Shown here piece after piece: positions 9,635 through 19,649 of a stretch of 64,000 nt of DNA. The position numbers and the translations under genes are program-made. Source of the DNA: Caldifarciminota bacterium (GTDB lineage: Bacteria > Hydrothermota > Tepidihabitantia > SM23-42); NCBI GenBank assembly GCA_020349965.1, contig CP070705.1:340936-404935 (forward strand). Reading direction: 5' to 3'. The notes under the pieces were generated by a model that was given only the letters and a program-made list of their open reading frames with translations, did no database searches and was not told the origin of the DNA. Each line of letters begins with the position of its first letter. Position 1 is the stretch's first letter.

Positions 9635-11275
9635 TCAATCGTACTTGATGTGGAGGTCTTTCAGCTGTTCCGGTGATACCGTATCCGGAATACCTTCGAG
9701 CAATCCCTGTGCCGTTGTCGTCTTTGGAAAAGCGATGACATCCCTGAGCGACTTCACTCCGGCGAGAATCATGACTATGCGGTCAATACCCGGAGCAATG
9801 CCTCCATGCGGCGGCGCACCATAGTGGAGTGCGTCGAGCAGCATAGTATATTTGGCTGGGTCCATACCAGCTATGGCGAACAATTTCTCCTGTAATCGGC
9901 GGTCATGATTCCTTATGCTGCCTGAAGCGAGTTCATTACCGTTGCAGACGAGATCGTAAAGTCGGCCGTGAACACGCAGCGGATGAGAATCAAGATACTG
10001 AATGTCACCTTCTTGGGGCTGCGTGAATATATGATGGCTGGCTACTATCCTGCCCGTTTTTTCATCGAGTTCAAATATCGGAAAATCGGTCACCCACAGG
10101 AATCTGAAGCCGGATTCGGCAAGATTGAGTTCCTCAGCAAGATCAATCCTGAGTTGACCGAGAAATCTGAATACTTCAGCTCCTCCTGCAGCAACAATAA
10201 GCAAATTACCCTTACGCAGCGACAATGCATCGATGATCTTTCTATCTATCAGTTTCCCCATACTGCCGGTACAACTTTCATCTACCCTCGTCCAGAATAT
10301 TCCGGTTAGACCGGCCTTCTTAGCCCTTTCGTCGATCGCGTCGAGTTTCTTCCGCGACAATGCACTGCCCTCTTCAACAATCAGTCCGCGAATGTATTGC
10401 TTTCCTCTAAATGGGGCGAATTCCTTCTCTTTGAACGTGTCGCCGAGATCAATGATTTCCATGCCGAAACGCAAATCCGGTTTGTCAGTACCGTATCGCT
10501 CCATCGCTTTCGCATACGTCATTCGCGGGAACGGTGTCGTGAGAACCTGCTCCATCACGCTCTTGAAGATATGCTCGAACATCCCTTCAGCGATGCCGAA
10601 CACGTCGTCCTCTTCGACGAACGACATCTCTATGTCTATTTGGGTGTGCTCAGGCTGACGATCATGCCTCGGATCTTCATCACGCATGCAGCGGGCAATC
10701 TGATAATACCGCTCAAACCCAGCAACCATCAACAATTGTTTGTACATCTGCGGTGACTGGGCTAACGCATAGAATTTCTCAGGATATAACCTTGAAGGGA
10801 CGAGGTAATCTCTTGCCCCTTCAGGCATGCTCCGGGTCAGGACCGGTGTTTCGATTTCCATAAAATCATGCTTGTTCAGATATTCTCGCATTGCAGTAAT
10901 GACATTGTGGCGGAATATTAGGTTGCGCTGCATCGGCGCCCTCCTCAGGTCGAGGTAGCGATAACGCAAACGCAGCTCTTCGCTGGCCTTGACATCACTC
11001 TCCACGACGAATGGCGGGGTCCTGGATTTATTGAGTACTGTAAATTCCTCAACGCGCAGTTCGACATCTCCTGTATCTATTTTAGGGTTCTTTTGCTTCT
11101 CGGGGCGCTCGCGTACCTCCCCTTTTGCGCGAATACAATCCTGCATGCTGAGACTTTTTGCGCCGGTCATCGTCGGTTCTATTACGAGCTGCAGCACACC
11201 ACTTCGATCCCTCAGATCCGCGAATATCGTTCCGCCGAGATTTCTGATACGGTCAATCCAACCGTAGACTGTCAC
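9635..11275 (-). CDS. aspS: Aspartyl-tRNA synthetase
   Basis: AspS charges tRNA-Asp. The 546-residue frame has the OB-fold anticodon-binding domain (GWIDRIRNLGG, FADLRDRSG), class II motif 2 (RDEDPRHDRQPEHTQ) of the bacterial type with an inserted GAD-like region, and motif 3 (GIAPGIDRIVM). The annotated GTG start removes about 18 residues that look like part of the OB fold. The frame stays open upstream past the glyS stop, but no ATG, GTG or TTG is available there. Identity is certain; the start is not. It follows glyS in the same operon. Whether it is discriminating or charges tRNA-Asn too cannot be decided here. Confidence 0.95.
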   Translation of the reverse strand: MTVYGWIDRIRNLGGTIFADLRDRSGVLQLVIEPTMTGAKSLSMQDCIRAKGEVRERPEKQKNPKIDTGDVELRVEEFTVLNKSRTPPFVVESDVKASEELRLRYRYLDLRRAPMQRNLIFRHNVITAMREYLNKHDFMEIETPVLTRSMPEGARDYLVPSRLYPEKFYALAQSPQMYKQLLMVAGFERYYQIARCMRDEDPRHDRQPEHTQIDIEMSFVEEDDVFGIAEGMFEHIFKSVMEQVLTTPFPRMTYAKAMERYGTDKPDLRFGMEIIDLGDTFKEKEFAPFRGKQYIRGLIVEEGSALSRKKLDAIDERAKKAGLTGIFWTRVDESCTGSMGKLIDRKIIDALSLRKGNLLIVAAGGAEVFRFLGQLRIDLAEELNLAESGFRFLWVTDFPIFELDEKTGRIVASHHIFTQPQEGDIQYLDSHPLRVHGRLYDLVCNGNELASGSIRNHDRRLQEKLFAIAGMDPAKYTMLLDALHYGAPPHGGIAPGIDRIVMILAGVKSLRDVIAFPKTTTAQGLLEGIPDTVSPEQLKDLHIKYD

Positions 11276-11328
11276 ATGATTGCCGATCTTATCTTTCTGA
11301 ATTTGATTGTTGAATATCTTTTTGATCG

Positions 11329-13407
11329 TTACCTCTGAGTTTTTTCTCCCTCAATGACGATCTGCGAGAAATCGGCATATTGAGAGAACAGATCATTGAT
11401 GGAACTGACTATTGCAAGACGATTTGCACGCAACTTCTCATCATCACACATGACGAGTACGTCGTCAAAGAATTTGTCGATCGCCGGCCTCATCTCGAGC
11501 AGCATCTTCAGCACCTCAGCATAATTCTCCCTTTCGATCATCGCCTCGAGGTTAGGTTTAACCTTCTCGCGAACATGGACAAGAGCCTTCTCTGCTGGTT
11601 CCCTGACGAGTGCACCGTCGACGACCCCTGCCGTTCTGAGGTTCTTCAATATATTTCTGACCCGTTTCTGTCCGATTACCAGTTTGACGAATTCACGGCT
11701 ACCCCTGAACGATTTGAGCGCATCACAGCGCTTCTTTGTGTCAGGAACGTTACCATTCCATGTTGCCAGGACCGCCTTGATTTCATCGTACCGATAGCCA
11801 TTGTCCTGTAAATAACGTGTCATCCTTTCATCGAAGAATTCGCGCAGCACACCTCCATCCAATCTCTTCGTATGCAATTCCAATATCTTAGTACCTGCCT
11901 CGAATAACGACAACTCAATCCCAAAGATATCGAGAAGATTGATGACACCATATCCATTCCGTCTCACCGCAAACGGGTCATACGAACCACTCGGTCGATT
12001 ACCGCTCAGGTACGCTCCGACAACACCATCAAGTTTATCGGCAATCGACAGAAGCGCGCCGTTCAAGGACCTTGGCACACTATCACCGACATACCTGGGC
12101 AGATAATGCTCGCCAATCGCGCTGGCCACCGCTTCATCTTCACCGCTTGCCAGCGCATAGTAACCACCCATGATTCCCTGCAATGAAGTGAATTCCTTTT
12201 CTCTGACCATCTCTGAAAGCAGATCGGCTTTGCACAAGAGCGCGGCGCGTTTCAGTACATCCAAATCCACGCCAGGTACAGCTCTGTAAACATCGGAAAA
12301 ATTCTGTAGCCGCAGCGATTTCTGATACAGACTGCCCAGACCCTCCAGCCAGGTCATATTCTTGGTCTGCATCAACATATTCTGCAAACCATTCTTCATG
12401 TCATTCTGATAATAGAAGTATGCGTCATTCAGACGCGACTCGATCACTCTCTCGTAACCGGTCTTTACGTTCTGCAATGCTTTCTTCTTGGCACTGAAGA
12501 CGTAGATATACTCGTTCGTATCGCGGATCCAGATCACGTTTCCATGCGCGCGCAGCACGGTCATCAAAACCTCTCTGGGAAGTGTCATATAATGCTCATC
12601 AAAGGTGCCGGTGACAACCTCAGGATATTCGGTTGTGCAGTTGATCTCTTCTATCATATCATCGCTATAGACAGATTTGCCTTTGCTCTTGTCTGCCGCC
12701 TGTTTTATTCTTGTCATGATGATCTTCTTGCGTTCGTTCGGGTCTACGATCACTCCGCCATGACGTAGGAAATTCATATATTCTCGTGGTTTCTCAAGGC
12801 GTATCGGTTTGAAAGAGAAATGCTGGTTTGGCCATGAATAGCGGTTAGCCTGGACACCTGCATAATCGAACCGTAACGGCTTACGATCCAGAAGAGCAAT
12901 GATCCATCGTATCGGTCTGGGAAAGCGAACTTTCCCTTCATTCCAAACCATAGTTTTTTCGAATTCCAACCCCCGAATTATGAGAGGAATGTTGGATCGC
13001 AAAATGCTCTCTGTCGTCGCTCCTGCTATTTCTGTCTTGCCACATACATAATCACCCTTCTTCGTCCGTTTGCATATGATCTCACTGGCTTTTAGGTTAT
13101 TCGTCTTCATGAAGCCGATCATCTTTTCGGTCGGCTTTCCCTTCTCATCGTACGCAAACCGCTTGGGCGGTCCTTGTATCTCGATCACTTGCGACTTCTG
13201 CCTTCGGCTCAAACCCAAGACAATCGTACCCATGCGCCGTGGGGTGTATATCGTCCGGATCGAACGGAAGAATACCTTCTTCTCCTTGAGTAATGCCTGT
13301 ATTCTCTTGGTAAGATCCTCGGCCGCCGGTCTTAAAAGACGCGGCGGGAATTCTTCGAAGCCGATTTCCAAAAGGAAATCAATCATTTGAAATGCCCGCT
13401 TGCTCAT
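11329..13407 (-). CDS. glyS: Glycyl-tRNA synthetase beta subunit
   Basis: This is the large subunit of the alpha2-beta2 bacterial glycyl-tRNA synthetase, which binds and positions tRNA-Gly. At 692 residues it matches the family (about 690). Landmarks are [14 protein letters not shown] at the start, the central block with [20 protein letters not shown] typical of GlyS, and a C-terminal DALR-like anticodon domain ([20 protein letters not shown] cut at its ends). It overlaps the end of glyQ by 29 bp, and a start at the internal Met (MIDFLLEIG, residue 8) is equally possible. Confidence 0.96.
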   Translation of the reverse strand: MSKRAFQMIDFLLEIGFEEFPPRLLRPAAEDLTKRIQALLKEKKVFFRSIRTIYTPRRMGTIVLGLSRRQKSQVIEIQGPPKRFAYDEKGKPTEKMIGFMKTNNLKASEIICKRTKKGDYVCGKTEIAGATTESILRSNIPLIIRGLEFEKTMVWNEGKVRFPRPIRWIIALLDRKPLRFDYAGVQANRYSWPNQHFSFKPIRLEKPREYMNFLRHGGVIVDPNERKKIIMTRIKQAADKSKGKSVYSDDMIEEINCTTEYPEVVTGTFDEHYMTLPREVLMTVLRAHGNVIWIRDTNEYIYVFSAKKKALQNVKTGYERVIESRLNDAYFYYQNDMKNGLQNMLMQTKNMTWLEGLGSLYQKSLRLQNFSDVYRAVPGVDLDVLKRAALLCKADLLSEMVREKEFTSLQGIMGGYYALASGEDEAVASAIGEHYLPRYVGDSVPRSLNGALLSIADKLDGVVGAYLSGNRPSGSYDPFAVRRNGYGVINLLDIFGIELSLFEAGTKILELHTKRLDGGVLREFFDERMTRYLQDNGYRYDEIKAVLATWNGNVPDTKKRCDALKSFRGSREFVKLVIGQKRVRNILKNLRTAGVVDGALVREPAEKALVHVREKVKPNLEAMIERENYAEVLKMLLEMRPAIDKFFDDVLVMCDDEKLRANRLAIVSSINDLFSQYADFSQIVIEGEKTQR

Positions 13408-14257
13408 TCTCTTTATTTAGATACAGTAACGCAGCCTGATTGGCCAACGCCCGCACCCTCCCAATATATTTAGCCCTTTCCGAAATGCTGATCGCTCCGC
13501 GCGCTTCCAACAAGTTGAACATGTGTGAGCATTTTATCGTGTGGTCATAACCGGGATAGACAAGTCCCTCATCAAATAACCTCTTGGCTTCTTTTTCGTA
13601 TGTTTCGAACAAGGTCGAGAGCATATCGGTTGGAGCCGATTCGAAATTGTACTTCGAATATTCAATTTCACTGAGGCGGTATACATCACCCCAAGTAAGT
13701 GTGTTGTTCCACTTGACATCAAAGACCGAGGATACGCCCTGCAGGATCATGGTTATCCTTTCAAGTCCATACGTGATTTCAACGGGCACTATCTGAAGAT
13801 CCATACCTCCAGCCTGCTGAAAATAGGTGAATTGCGTAACCTCGAGGCCATCAAGCCAAACCTCCCAACCCATACCCCAAGCTCCAAGGGTCGGTGATTC
13901 CCAGTCGTCTTCGACGAACCTGACTTCGTGCTCTTTCAGTTTCACACCAAGCCCCTCAAGGGATTCCAGATAGATCTGCTGGATATCTGATGGTGATGGC
14001 TTCATTATCACCTGGCACTGATAGAATTGCTGGAAACGAAGCGGATTCTTCGCATACCTTCCGTCCCGCGGCCGTTTCGAAATTTCCAGATAGCAAACAT
14101 TCCAGGGTTTGCGGTCAAGGATCCTCAGGAAGGTAGCGGGATTGAACGTGCCGGCACCGACCTCTGAATTGTAGGGTTCAAAAATAAGGCATCCTCTTTT
14201 CTGCCAGAAATGCTTGAGATTAATTATAACGTTCTCAAAAGTATGTACCTTCTTCAC
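13379..14257 (-). CDS. glyQ: Glycyl-tRNA synthetase alpha subunit
   Basis: This is the catalytic class II subunit of heterotetrameric glycyl-tRNA synthetase. The 292 residues match the family. Typical blocks are [20 protein letters not shown] (at the limit of what can be quoted), [19 protein letters not shown], and [13 protein letters not shown]. Its start overlaps the stop of the HD-domain gene by 4 bp and its end overlaps glyS, so the three genes are translationally coupled. Confidence 0.97.
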   Translation of the reverse strand: MKKVHTFENVIINLKHFWQKRGCLIFEPYNSEVGAGTFNPATFLRILDRKPWNVCYLEISKRPRDGRYAKNPLRFQQFYQCQVIMKPSPSDIQQIYLESLEGLGVKLKEHEVRFVEDDWESPTLGAWGMGWEVWLDGLEVTQFTYFQQAGGMDLQIVPVEITYGLERITMILQGVSSVFDVKWNNTLTWGDVYRLSEIEYSKYNFESAPTDMLSTLFETYEKEAKRLFDEGLVYPGYDHTIKCSHMFNLLEARGAISISERAKYIGRVRALANQAALLYLNKENEQAGISND

Positions 14258-14799
14258 AAGCCGAGTTCTCCAGAAATGCCTTGCATTGCCTGTAAGCAGA
14301 TCTCAATGAATTGCTCCAGGTCCAATCCCAGGTTCTTGCACAGAGCAATCTGCTCCCTGTTTGCACCGGCAGCGAATCGTTTCTCTTTGAACCGCCGCAC
14401 GACGAATTCAACATCAAGGGAATCCAGTTTTTTTTCCGGATGCATGAGTGCACTCGCGACAATGAGTCCGGTCAGGGGATCCGCGCTGAAAAGCGCCCAA
14501 TCGAGTTTCGACTCAGGCGCTGCGTGACCCGAATGTGCCTTTACGGCCCGGACCAGCGATTCATCAAAACCGGATTCATGTAGAAAAAGAGCCCCCTCCA
14601 GACCGTGACGAGCGGGATCGGCATTGGTCTCCTCGTAATCGATGTCGTGAAGCAATCCGGTCAGACCCCAGATTTCTTCATCCTCGCCGAACTTCTGCGC
14701 CATTTTCTTCAGACAGGCCTCAACCGCGAGGCTGTGTTTGAACAGGTTCTTATTCTTTAGCCTTTCCCTGAGCAACCTGTACGCATCCTCTCTGTTCAT
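14254..14799 (-). CDS. HD-domain hydrolase of unknown substrate
   Basis: This 181-residue protein has the HD fold: His at [10 protein letters not shown], the paired HD in LLHDIDYEE, and a downstream His in KAHSG. Such small HD proteins are usually metal-dependent phosphohydrolases. The substrate is not known. The ATG at 14799 is preferred over the TTG at 14805 because the -10 box ends 6 nt before the ATG, which predicts a leaderless transcript. It heads the operon HD-glyQ-glyS-aspS. Confidence 0.8.
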   Translation of the reverse strand: MNREDAYRLLRERLKNKNLFKHSLAVEACLKKMAQKFGEDEEIWGLTGLLHDIDYEETNADPARHGLEGALFLHESGFDESLVRAVKAHSGHAAPESKLDWALFSADPLTGLIVASALMHPEKKLDSLDVEFVVRRFKEKRFAAGANREQIALCKNLGLDLEQFIEICLQAMQGISGELGL

Positions 14800-14805
14800 A
14801 GACAA

Positions 14806-14835
14806 ATATTATGTATATATTTCAAAAAAAGTCAA
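14806..14835 (-). promoter_or_regulatory. Promoter for HD-glyQ-glyS-aspS operon, predicted leaderless
   Basis: TTGACT (14835-14830), 18 nt spacer, TAATAT (14811-14806), then 6 nt to the ATG at 14799. No Shine-Dalgarno sequence is possible in the remaining leader. Confidence 0.6.
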
Positions 14836-14960
14836 GATAAAACGCCTTTTTCTTCCTGAACATCTAAAAATCAATGTAATATAGAGAGTTTCTGCAGTGC
14901 AGCACAGATGTCCCCCAAGAGCAGCTTTTCGCTCTCCTGCTCCATCAACCAGCGTTGATG

Positions 14961-14989
14961 TTGACTTTGCTACCGTTTTCGGGTATAAT
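14961..14989 (+). promoter_or_regulatory. Promoter for the cyclic-2,3-DPG synthetase-like gene
   Basis: TTGACT (14961-14966) is followed after 17 nt by TATAAT (14984-14989). A normal leader follows, with AAGGAGGA 7 nt before the ATG at 15014. Confidence 0.75.
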
Positions 14990-15013
14990 TCCAGCTGAGA
15001 AGGAGGATTTCGT

Positions 15014-16336
15014 ATGCGGCGTGTCATTATCATGGGTGCAGCTGGAAGGGATTTTCACAATTTCAACGTTTTCTTTAGAAATAACGCTGATTTCAGGGTA
15101 GTTTGTTTCACTGCCACTCAAATACCCAATATTGCGCACAGGCTCTATCCAAAGGAGCTTGCTGGCAAGGGTTATCCAAAGGGAATACCCATAATGCCTG
15201 AGAAGCAATTGTCACAACTCATTACCGAGTACAAGATCGATGTGGTCGTTTTCGCCTATTCGGACATTTCACACAATTACGTGATGAACAAGGCATCAGA
15301 AGCATTGGCTGCGGGTGCTGATTTCTGGCTGCTTGGACCCAAATCATCCACGATAAAGTCCAAGCGAAAAGTTGTATCCATATGTGCGGCGAGGACGGGA
15401 TCGGGCAAGAGTCAGACAACACGCCGTGTATGTGAGATACTCCACCAGCACGGCTTGAAGACTTCGGTCATTCGCCACCCGATGCCCTATGGCGATCTGA
15501 AAGTACAGATCGTTCAGAAATTCTCGACACTCGATGATCTGGACAAGCACAGTTGTACAATCGAGGAGCGGGAAGAATACGAACCCCATATTCTGAGAGG
15601 TAATACGGTCTTTGCCGGTGTCGACTACGGTCTGATATTGAGGGAAGCCGAGAAGATCAGTGACATTATTGTCTGGGACGGAGGCAATAATGACCTCTCC
15701 TTCTATGAATCGGACCTACACATTGTCGTCGTCGATCCGTTCCGCACAGGAGATGAAACGACCTACCATCCGGGTGAAACGAATGTCAGAATGGCCGATG
15801 TGGTCTTGATCAATAAGATCGACACGGCGCCGCGCAAGAGCATCGAGAATCTTAAGAAAAACATCAAGATATTGAATGCTAACGCCATTATTCTGGAAGC
15901 AGCCTCGCCCACATCGGTCGACAGACCGGAATTGATCAGAAATAAGAGAGTTGTCGTGATTGAAGACGGCCCGACCCTTACCCATGGTGGAATGTCCTTC
16001 GGTGCAGGTGTCGTCGCTGCCCGCAAGTACAACGCGAAGAAGATAATTGACCCACGACCGTTTGCCATCGGTTCGATAAAGGAAGCGTACACCAAATATC
16101 CGCAGATCGGAGATGTCATCCCTGCACTCGGTTACGATAAGAAACAAATCAGAGAACTCGAGTCAAGCATCAACAATACCCCTGCGGATTCGATTGTCAT
16201 GGCGACGCCGGTAGACCTCACAAAATTCACGAAGTTAAACAAACCGGCTGCAAAGATCGATTATGAACTCGAAGAAAGATCAGGCCCAGGCCTGGATGGC
16301 ATTTTAAAGAAATACCTTAAGATCTCTTCGAGATAA
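15014..16336 (+). CDS. Cyclic 2,3-diphosphoglycerate synthetase-like P-loop protein
   Basis: The 440 residues match the family annotated as cyclic 2,3-diphosphoglycerate synthase (cpgS-like), first known from methanogens and widespread in bacteria as a GTPase of uncertain role. The N-terminal part (IIMGAAGRDFHNFN) is followed by a P-loop, ARTGSGKS, at residues 126-133 and GTPase-like blocks (VVDPF, LINKID). In methanogens the enzyme closes 2,3-diphosphoglycerate into an intramolecular anhydride. Whether the bacterial protein does this is not established. It precedes pyruvate phosphate dikinase on the same strand, which supports a link to triose or PEP metabolism. Confidence 0.75.
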   Translation: MRRVIIMGAAGRDFHNFNVFFRNNADFRVVCFTATQIPNIAHRLYPKELAGKGYPKGIPIMPEKQLSQLITEYKIDVVVFAYSDISHNYVMNKASEALAAGADFWLLGPKSSTIKSKRKVVSICAARTGSGKSQTTRRVCEILHQHGLKTSVIRHPMPYGDLKVQIVQKFSTLDDLDKHSCTIEEREEYEPHILRGNTVFAGVDYGLILREAEKISDIIVWDGGNNDLSFYESDLHIVVVDPFRTGDETTYHPGETNVRMADVVLINKIDTAPRKSIENLKKNIKILNANAIILEAASPTSVDRPELIRNKRVVVIEDGPTLTHGGMSFGAGVVAARKYNAKKIIDPRPFAIGSIKEAYTKYPQIGDVIPALGYDKKQIRELESSINNTPADSIVMATPVDLTKFTKLNKPAAKIDYELEERSGPGLDGILKKYLKISSR

Positions 16337-16375
16337 GCAGCCGACGTCTGAAGGATAGGAATGAAAGGAGTAAGC

Positions 16376-19144
16376 ATGGCACGAAGATTCGTATATGAGT
16401 TTGGTGGAAAGCGAGCTCGAGGCAATGCACGAATGAAGAACCTGCTCGGAGGTAAAGGTGCAAATCTTGCCGAAATGACTAACCTAGGCATACCAGTACC
16501 TCCCGGTTTTACCATTACAACAGAAGTATGCAGCATATACTACAAACGAGGAAAGCAACTGCCGATGGAATTGAGGAAACAGGCAGCAGCGGCTCTGCGG
16601 CAAGTGGAAAAGTCAATCGGCAGAAAGTTCGGTGATAGTAAGAACCCCCTCCTTGTTTCGGTCAGGTCGGGCGCACGGCGCTCGATGCCCGGAATGATGG
16701 AGACTGTGCTGAACATCGGCCTGACAAAGAGAACGATCCCTGGGTTGATCAAACAAAGCGGTGACGAAAGGTTTGTCTACGACGCCTACCGGAGGCTGAT
16801 CATGATGTACTCCGATGTCGTGATGGAAAAAGGCGCAGGCATTGAGCCCAAAGATGACGAATCCGGAATACGCAAGCAGCTTGAAGCGATCATGGATCAG
16901 ATGAAGAAGAAGAAAAGCTACAAAAGTGATGTAGATCTTAAAGCAGGAGACCTTACAGAACTGTGTGCAAGATTCAAAAGGAAAATCAAAGAAGTACTCG
17001 GCACTGAATTTCCTGACGACCATAATATGCAGTTATGGGGTGGTATCGGTGCGGTCTTCGCATCGTGGAACGGAAAACGGGCGGTCAGCTACCGTCGTAT
17101 CGAAGGCATCCCGGATGACTGGGGTACTGCGGTCAATGTCCAGGCTATGGTCTTCGGCAACATGGGCAAGAATTCGGCTACCGGAGTCGGCTTCACCCGA
17201 AACCCTGGCAACGGTGAGAATAAATTCTATGGTGAATATTTGATGAATGCTCAGGGTGAAGACGTTGTTGCTGGCATCAGAACACCGGCACCGATCAACG
17301 AATATTCAAAATCCGAACAGAATAAAGGTCTGGTGACCCTCGAAAAGGCAATGCCGGCAATCTATAAGAAACTCGATTCCTTCCAGCGACGTCTCGAGCA
17401 CCACTACAAAGACATGCAGGACATCGAGTTCACGATCGAGAACGGCACGCTTTACATGCTCCAAACAAGGGTCGGCAAAAGAAACGGGCCGGCAGCAGTA
17501 CGTATGGCCAACGACATGCTCAAACAGAAACTCATACCCAAAGAGACGGCCGTAATGCGTGTTACACCCGGCCAGCTCGACGAATTACTACATCCTATGG
17601 TCGACCCAAGAGCAGAAATAGCCGTTAAACCGTTTGCCAAAGGCCTGCCAGCGGGCCCCGGGGGTGCAACCGGCCAGATTGTATTCTCATCGAACGATGC
17701 CGTATCGTGGTTAAAAGCCGGTAAGCGCGTGATTCTCGTCCGTGAAGAGACAAATCCGGAAGATGTGGAGGGCATGCGGGCAGCCCAGGCGATCCTGACG
17801 GCACGAGGCGGCATGACATCGCACGCCGCACTCGTCGCTCGAGGGTGGGGCAAGTGCTGCATAGTAGGCTGCAGCGATCTGCACATCAACTACACGAAGA
17901 AGGAAATGGTCGCCGCCGGAAAGACATTCCATGAAGGTGATTGGATAACCCTGAATGGCACCAAGGGCAATGTCTATGAAGGACAGCTACCCATGATGGA
18001 AGCGGCCGAGGAGAATGTGCTGCTGCAGCAATTCCTCAATGTCTGTGACTCGGTCCGCAGACTGGGTGTCCGTGCAAATGCCGACACGCCTGACGATGCA
18101 CAAAGGGCAAGGAAATTCGGCGCACAAGGCATTGGATTAATGCGTACAGAGCACATGTTCTACGGTAAGAGCTCTGAGGAGCCTCTGTTCAGGCTGCGCA
18201 AAATGATAATGTCCAAGACTCAGGAAGAAAGGCGCAAGGCGCTTGAAGAGCTTTACCCCTACGTGAAGAAAGATATAAAAGGCGTACTCGAAGCGATGGA
18301 TGGTATGCCGGTCGTCATGCGCCTGCTTGATCCGCCATTACATGAATTCGTACCGCGTGAAAAAGGACAACTCGAGAAACTAGCCCGTGACCTCAATATT
18401 TCAGCAGAAGAACTGAGCCAGCGCGCAGATGCACTACACGAATCCAACCCTATGATGGGACATCGCGGAGTACGGCTCGGTGTGACCTATCCAGAAATCA
18501 CTACCATGCAGGTTCGGGCGATATTCGAAGCCGCCGCAGAGCTCGTGAAAGCGGGCAAAGATCCCTACCCTGAAATCATGGTGCCCGTAGTCGCCGAAGC
18601 AAAAGAACTTCTCAGCCAGAAGGAAATCGTCTACAGAATTTACGGAGAAGTACTGGCCAAGTATAATCTTAAGAAGATCAGGCATCTATATGGCACAATG
18701 ATCGAAATACCGAGGGCATGCCTCGTCGCCGACAGAATCGCTCAGACCGTGGAATTCTTCTCATACGGAACGAATGACCTGACTCAGATGGGTTTCGGTT
18801 TCTCACGTGACGACATTGGCGGTTTCCTTGCGGATTATATAAAGAAAGGCATCCTTCCTGAAGATCCTTTCCAAAGCATTGACCAATCAGGTATCGGTGA
18901 ACTGATAAGGATCGGTATCCAACAGGGACGTAAAGCCAATCCTCGACTGGAGATCGGCATATGCGGTGAACATGGCGGTGATCCGCGCTCCGTACACTTC
19001 TGCCATCAGGTCAGCATGAATTATGTGTCGTGTTCGCCATTTCGCGTGCCCATCGCGCGGCTTGCAGCAGCCCAGGCAGCGGTGATGTACGGAAACGGCG
19101 AGAAAAAAAGTAAGAAAAAAAAGAGCAAAAAGACGAAGAAGTAG
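16376..19144 (+). CDS. ppdK: Pyruvate, phosphate dikinase
   Basis: PPDK interconverts pyruvate, ATP and phosphate with PEP, AMP and diphosphate. The ATG at 16376 is preferred over 16361 because AAAGGAG lies 5 nt before it and the product then begins MARRFVYEFGG as in the family. The 922 residues contain the N-terminal nucleotide-binding domain (GGKGANLAEM), the swivelling phosphohistidine domain with GGMTSHAA (catalytic His) and the TIM-barrel PEP/pyruvate domain ending in GICGEHGGDP. Unusual is a tail after MYGNGE made almost only of Lys and Ser. It probably forms a unit with the upstream cpgS-like gene. Confidence 0.97.
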   Translation: MARRFVYEFGGKRARGNARMKNLLGGKGANLAEMTNLGIPVPPGFTITTEVCSIYYKRGKQLPMELRKQAAAALRQVEKSIGRKFGDSKNPLLVSVRSGARRSMPGMMETVLNIGLTKRTIPGLIKQSGDERFVYDAYRRLIMMYSDVVMEKGAGIEPKDDESGIRKQLEAIMDQMKKKKSYKSDVDLKAGDLTELCARFKRKIKEVLGTEFPDDHNMQLWGGIGAVFASWNGKRAVSYRRIEGIPDDWGTAVNVQAMVFGNMGKNSATGVGFTRNPGNGENKFYGEYLMNAQGEDVVAGIRTPAPINEYSKSEQNKGLVTLEKAMPAIYKKLDSFQRRLEHHYKDMQDIEFTIENGTLYMLQTRVGKRNGPAAVRMANDMLKQKLIPKETAVMRVTPGQLDELLHPMVDPRAEIAVKPFAKGLPAGPGGATGQIVFSSNDAVSWLKAGKRVILVREETNPEDVEGMRAAQAILTARGGMTSHAALVARGWGKCCIVGCSDLHINYTKKEMVAAGKTFHEGDWITLNGTKGNVYEGQLPMMEAAEENVLLQQFLNVCDSVRRLGVRANADTPDDAQRARKFGAQGIGLMRTEHMFYGKSSEEPLFRLRKMIMSKTQEERRKALEELYPYVKKDIKGVLEAMDGMPVVMRLLDPPLHEFVPREKGQLEKLARDLNISAEELSQRADALHESNPMMGHRGVRLGVTYPEITTMQVRAIFEAAAELVKAGKDPYPEIMVPVVAEAKELLSQKEIVYRIYGEVLAKYNLKKIRHLYGTMIEIPRACLVADRIAQTVEFFSYGTNDLTQMGFGFSRDDIGGFLADYIKKGILPEDPFQSIDQSGIGELIRIGIQQGRKANPRLEIGICGEHGGDPRSVHFCHQVSMNYVSCSPFRVPIARLAAAQAAVMYGNGEKKSKKKKSKKTKK

Positions 19145-19202
19145 TTCAACACTCAGGGAACCTGCTGAGCGATGAGCATACAGCGGCGGACATCGAGCGT
19201 AG

Positions 19203-19634
19203 TCAGATTTCGGCGCCGGGTCCCCCTGGAGGCGAAGGGCCGCCATCTACCTTGGGCCCTTCTAAAAGTTTGACTCTCAACTCCTTAAGTAAATCAATCG
19301 CTTCATCTATGGTGCCCTTATCGATGAGGTGAACGAGCCTTGCCTTGTACTCAGCCTTCAGCGCTCCTTGACCGGAAATACCGAGGCTGTCGATATCGAA
19401 TTCATGCATACCTTCGGTCCTGAATTCTCTAATCGGTTTTTGCTCCTCTTCACCGGGTTCGACGCCTGCCTGTTCCGGCTGAGGGGCCGCCGCTGGTGCC
19501 GTTGGCTCGAGCTCACGCACTTCGATATCTGGTGATTTGCCAGGTTCTTCGGCCTTTGTTTCCTTACCTTTCAAAATGATGTCGAACACCGAACGCTTTT
19601 TTTTCTCTTTCCTCAATCTCTCAATGATATCCAT
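19203..19634 (-). CDS. Small acidic/proline-rich protein of unknown function
   Basis: I do not recognise this 143-residue protein. It starts with a basic segment (ERLRKEKKKRS), continues with a Pro/Glu/Ala-rich linker (residues about 28-68), has a short helical module (about 88-125, KARLVHLIDKGTIDEAIDLL) and ends in a Pro/Gly-rich tail. No signal peptide is seen. It is the last gene of the TPR cluster, 15 bp after the coiled-coil protein, and may be a partner of it. Confidence 0.65.
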   Translation of the reverse strand: MDIIERLRKEKKKRSVFDIILKGKETKAEEPGKSPDIEVRELEPTAPAAAPQPEQAGVEPGEEEQKPIREFRTEGMHEFDIDSLGISGQGALKAEYKARLVHLIDKGTIDEAIDLLKELRVKLLEGPKVDGGPSPPGGPGAEI

Positions 19635-19649
19635 GACATGACTCCATGC

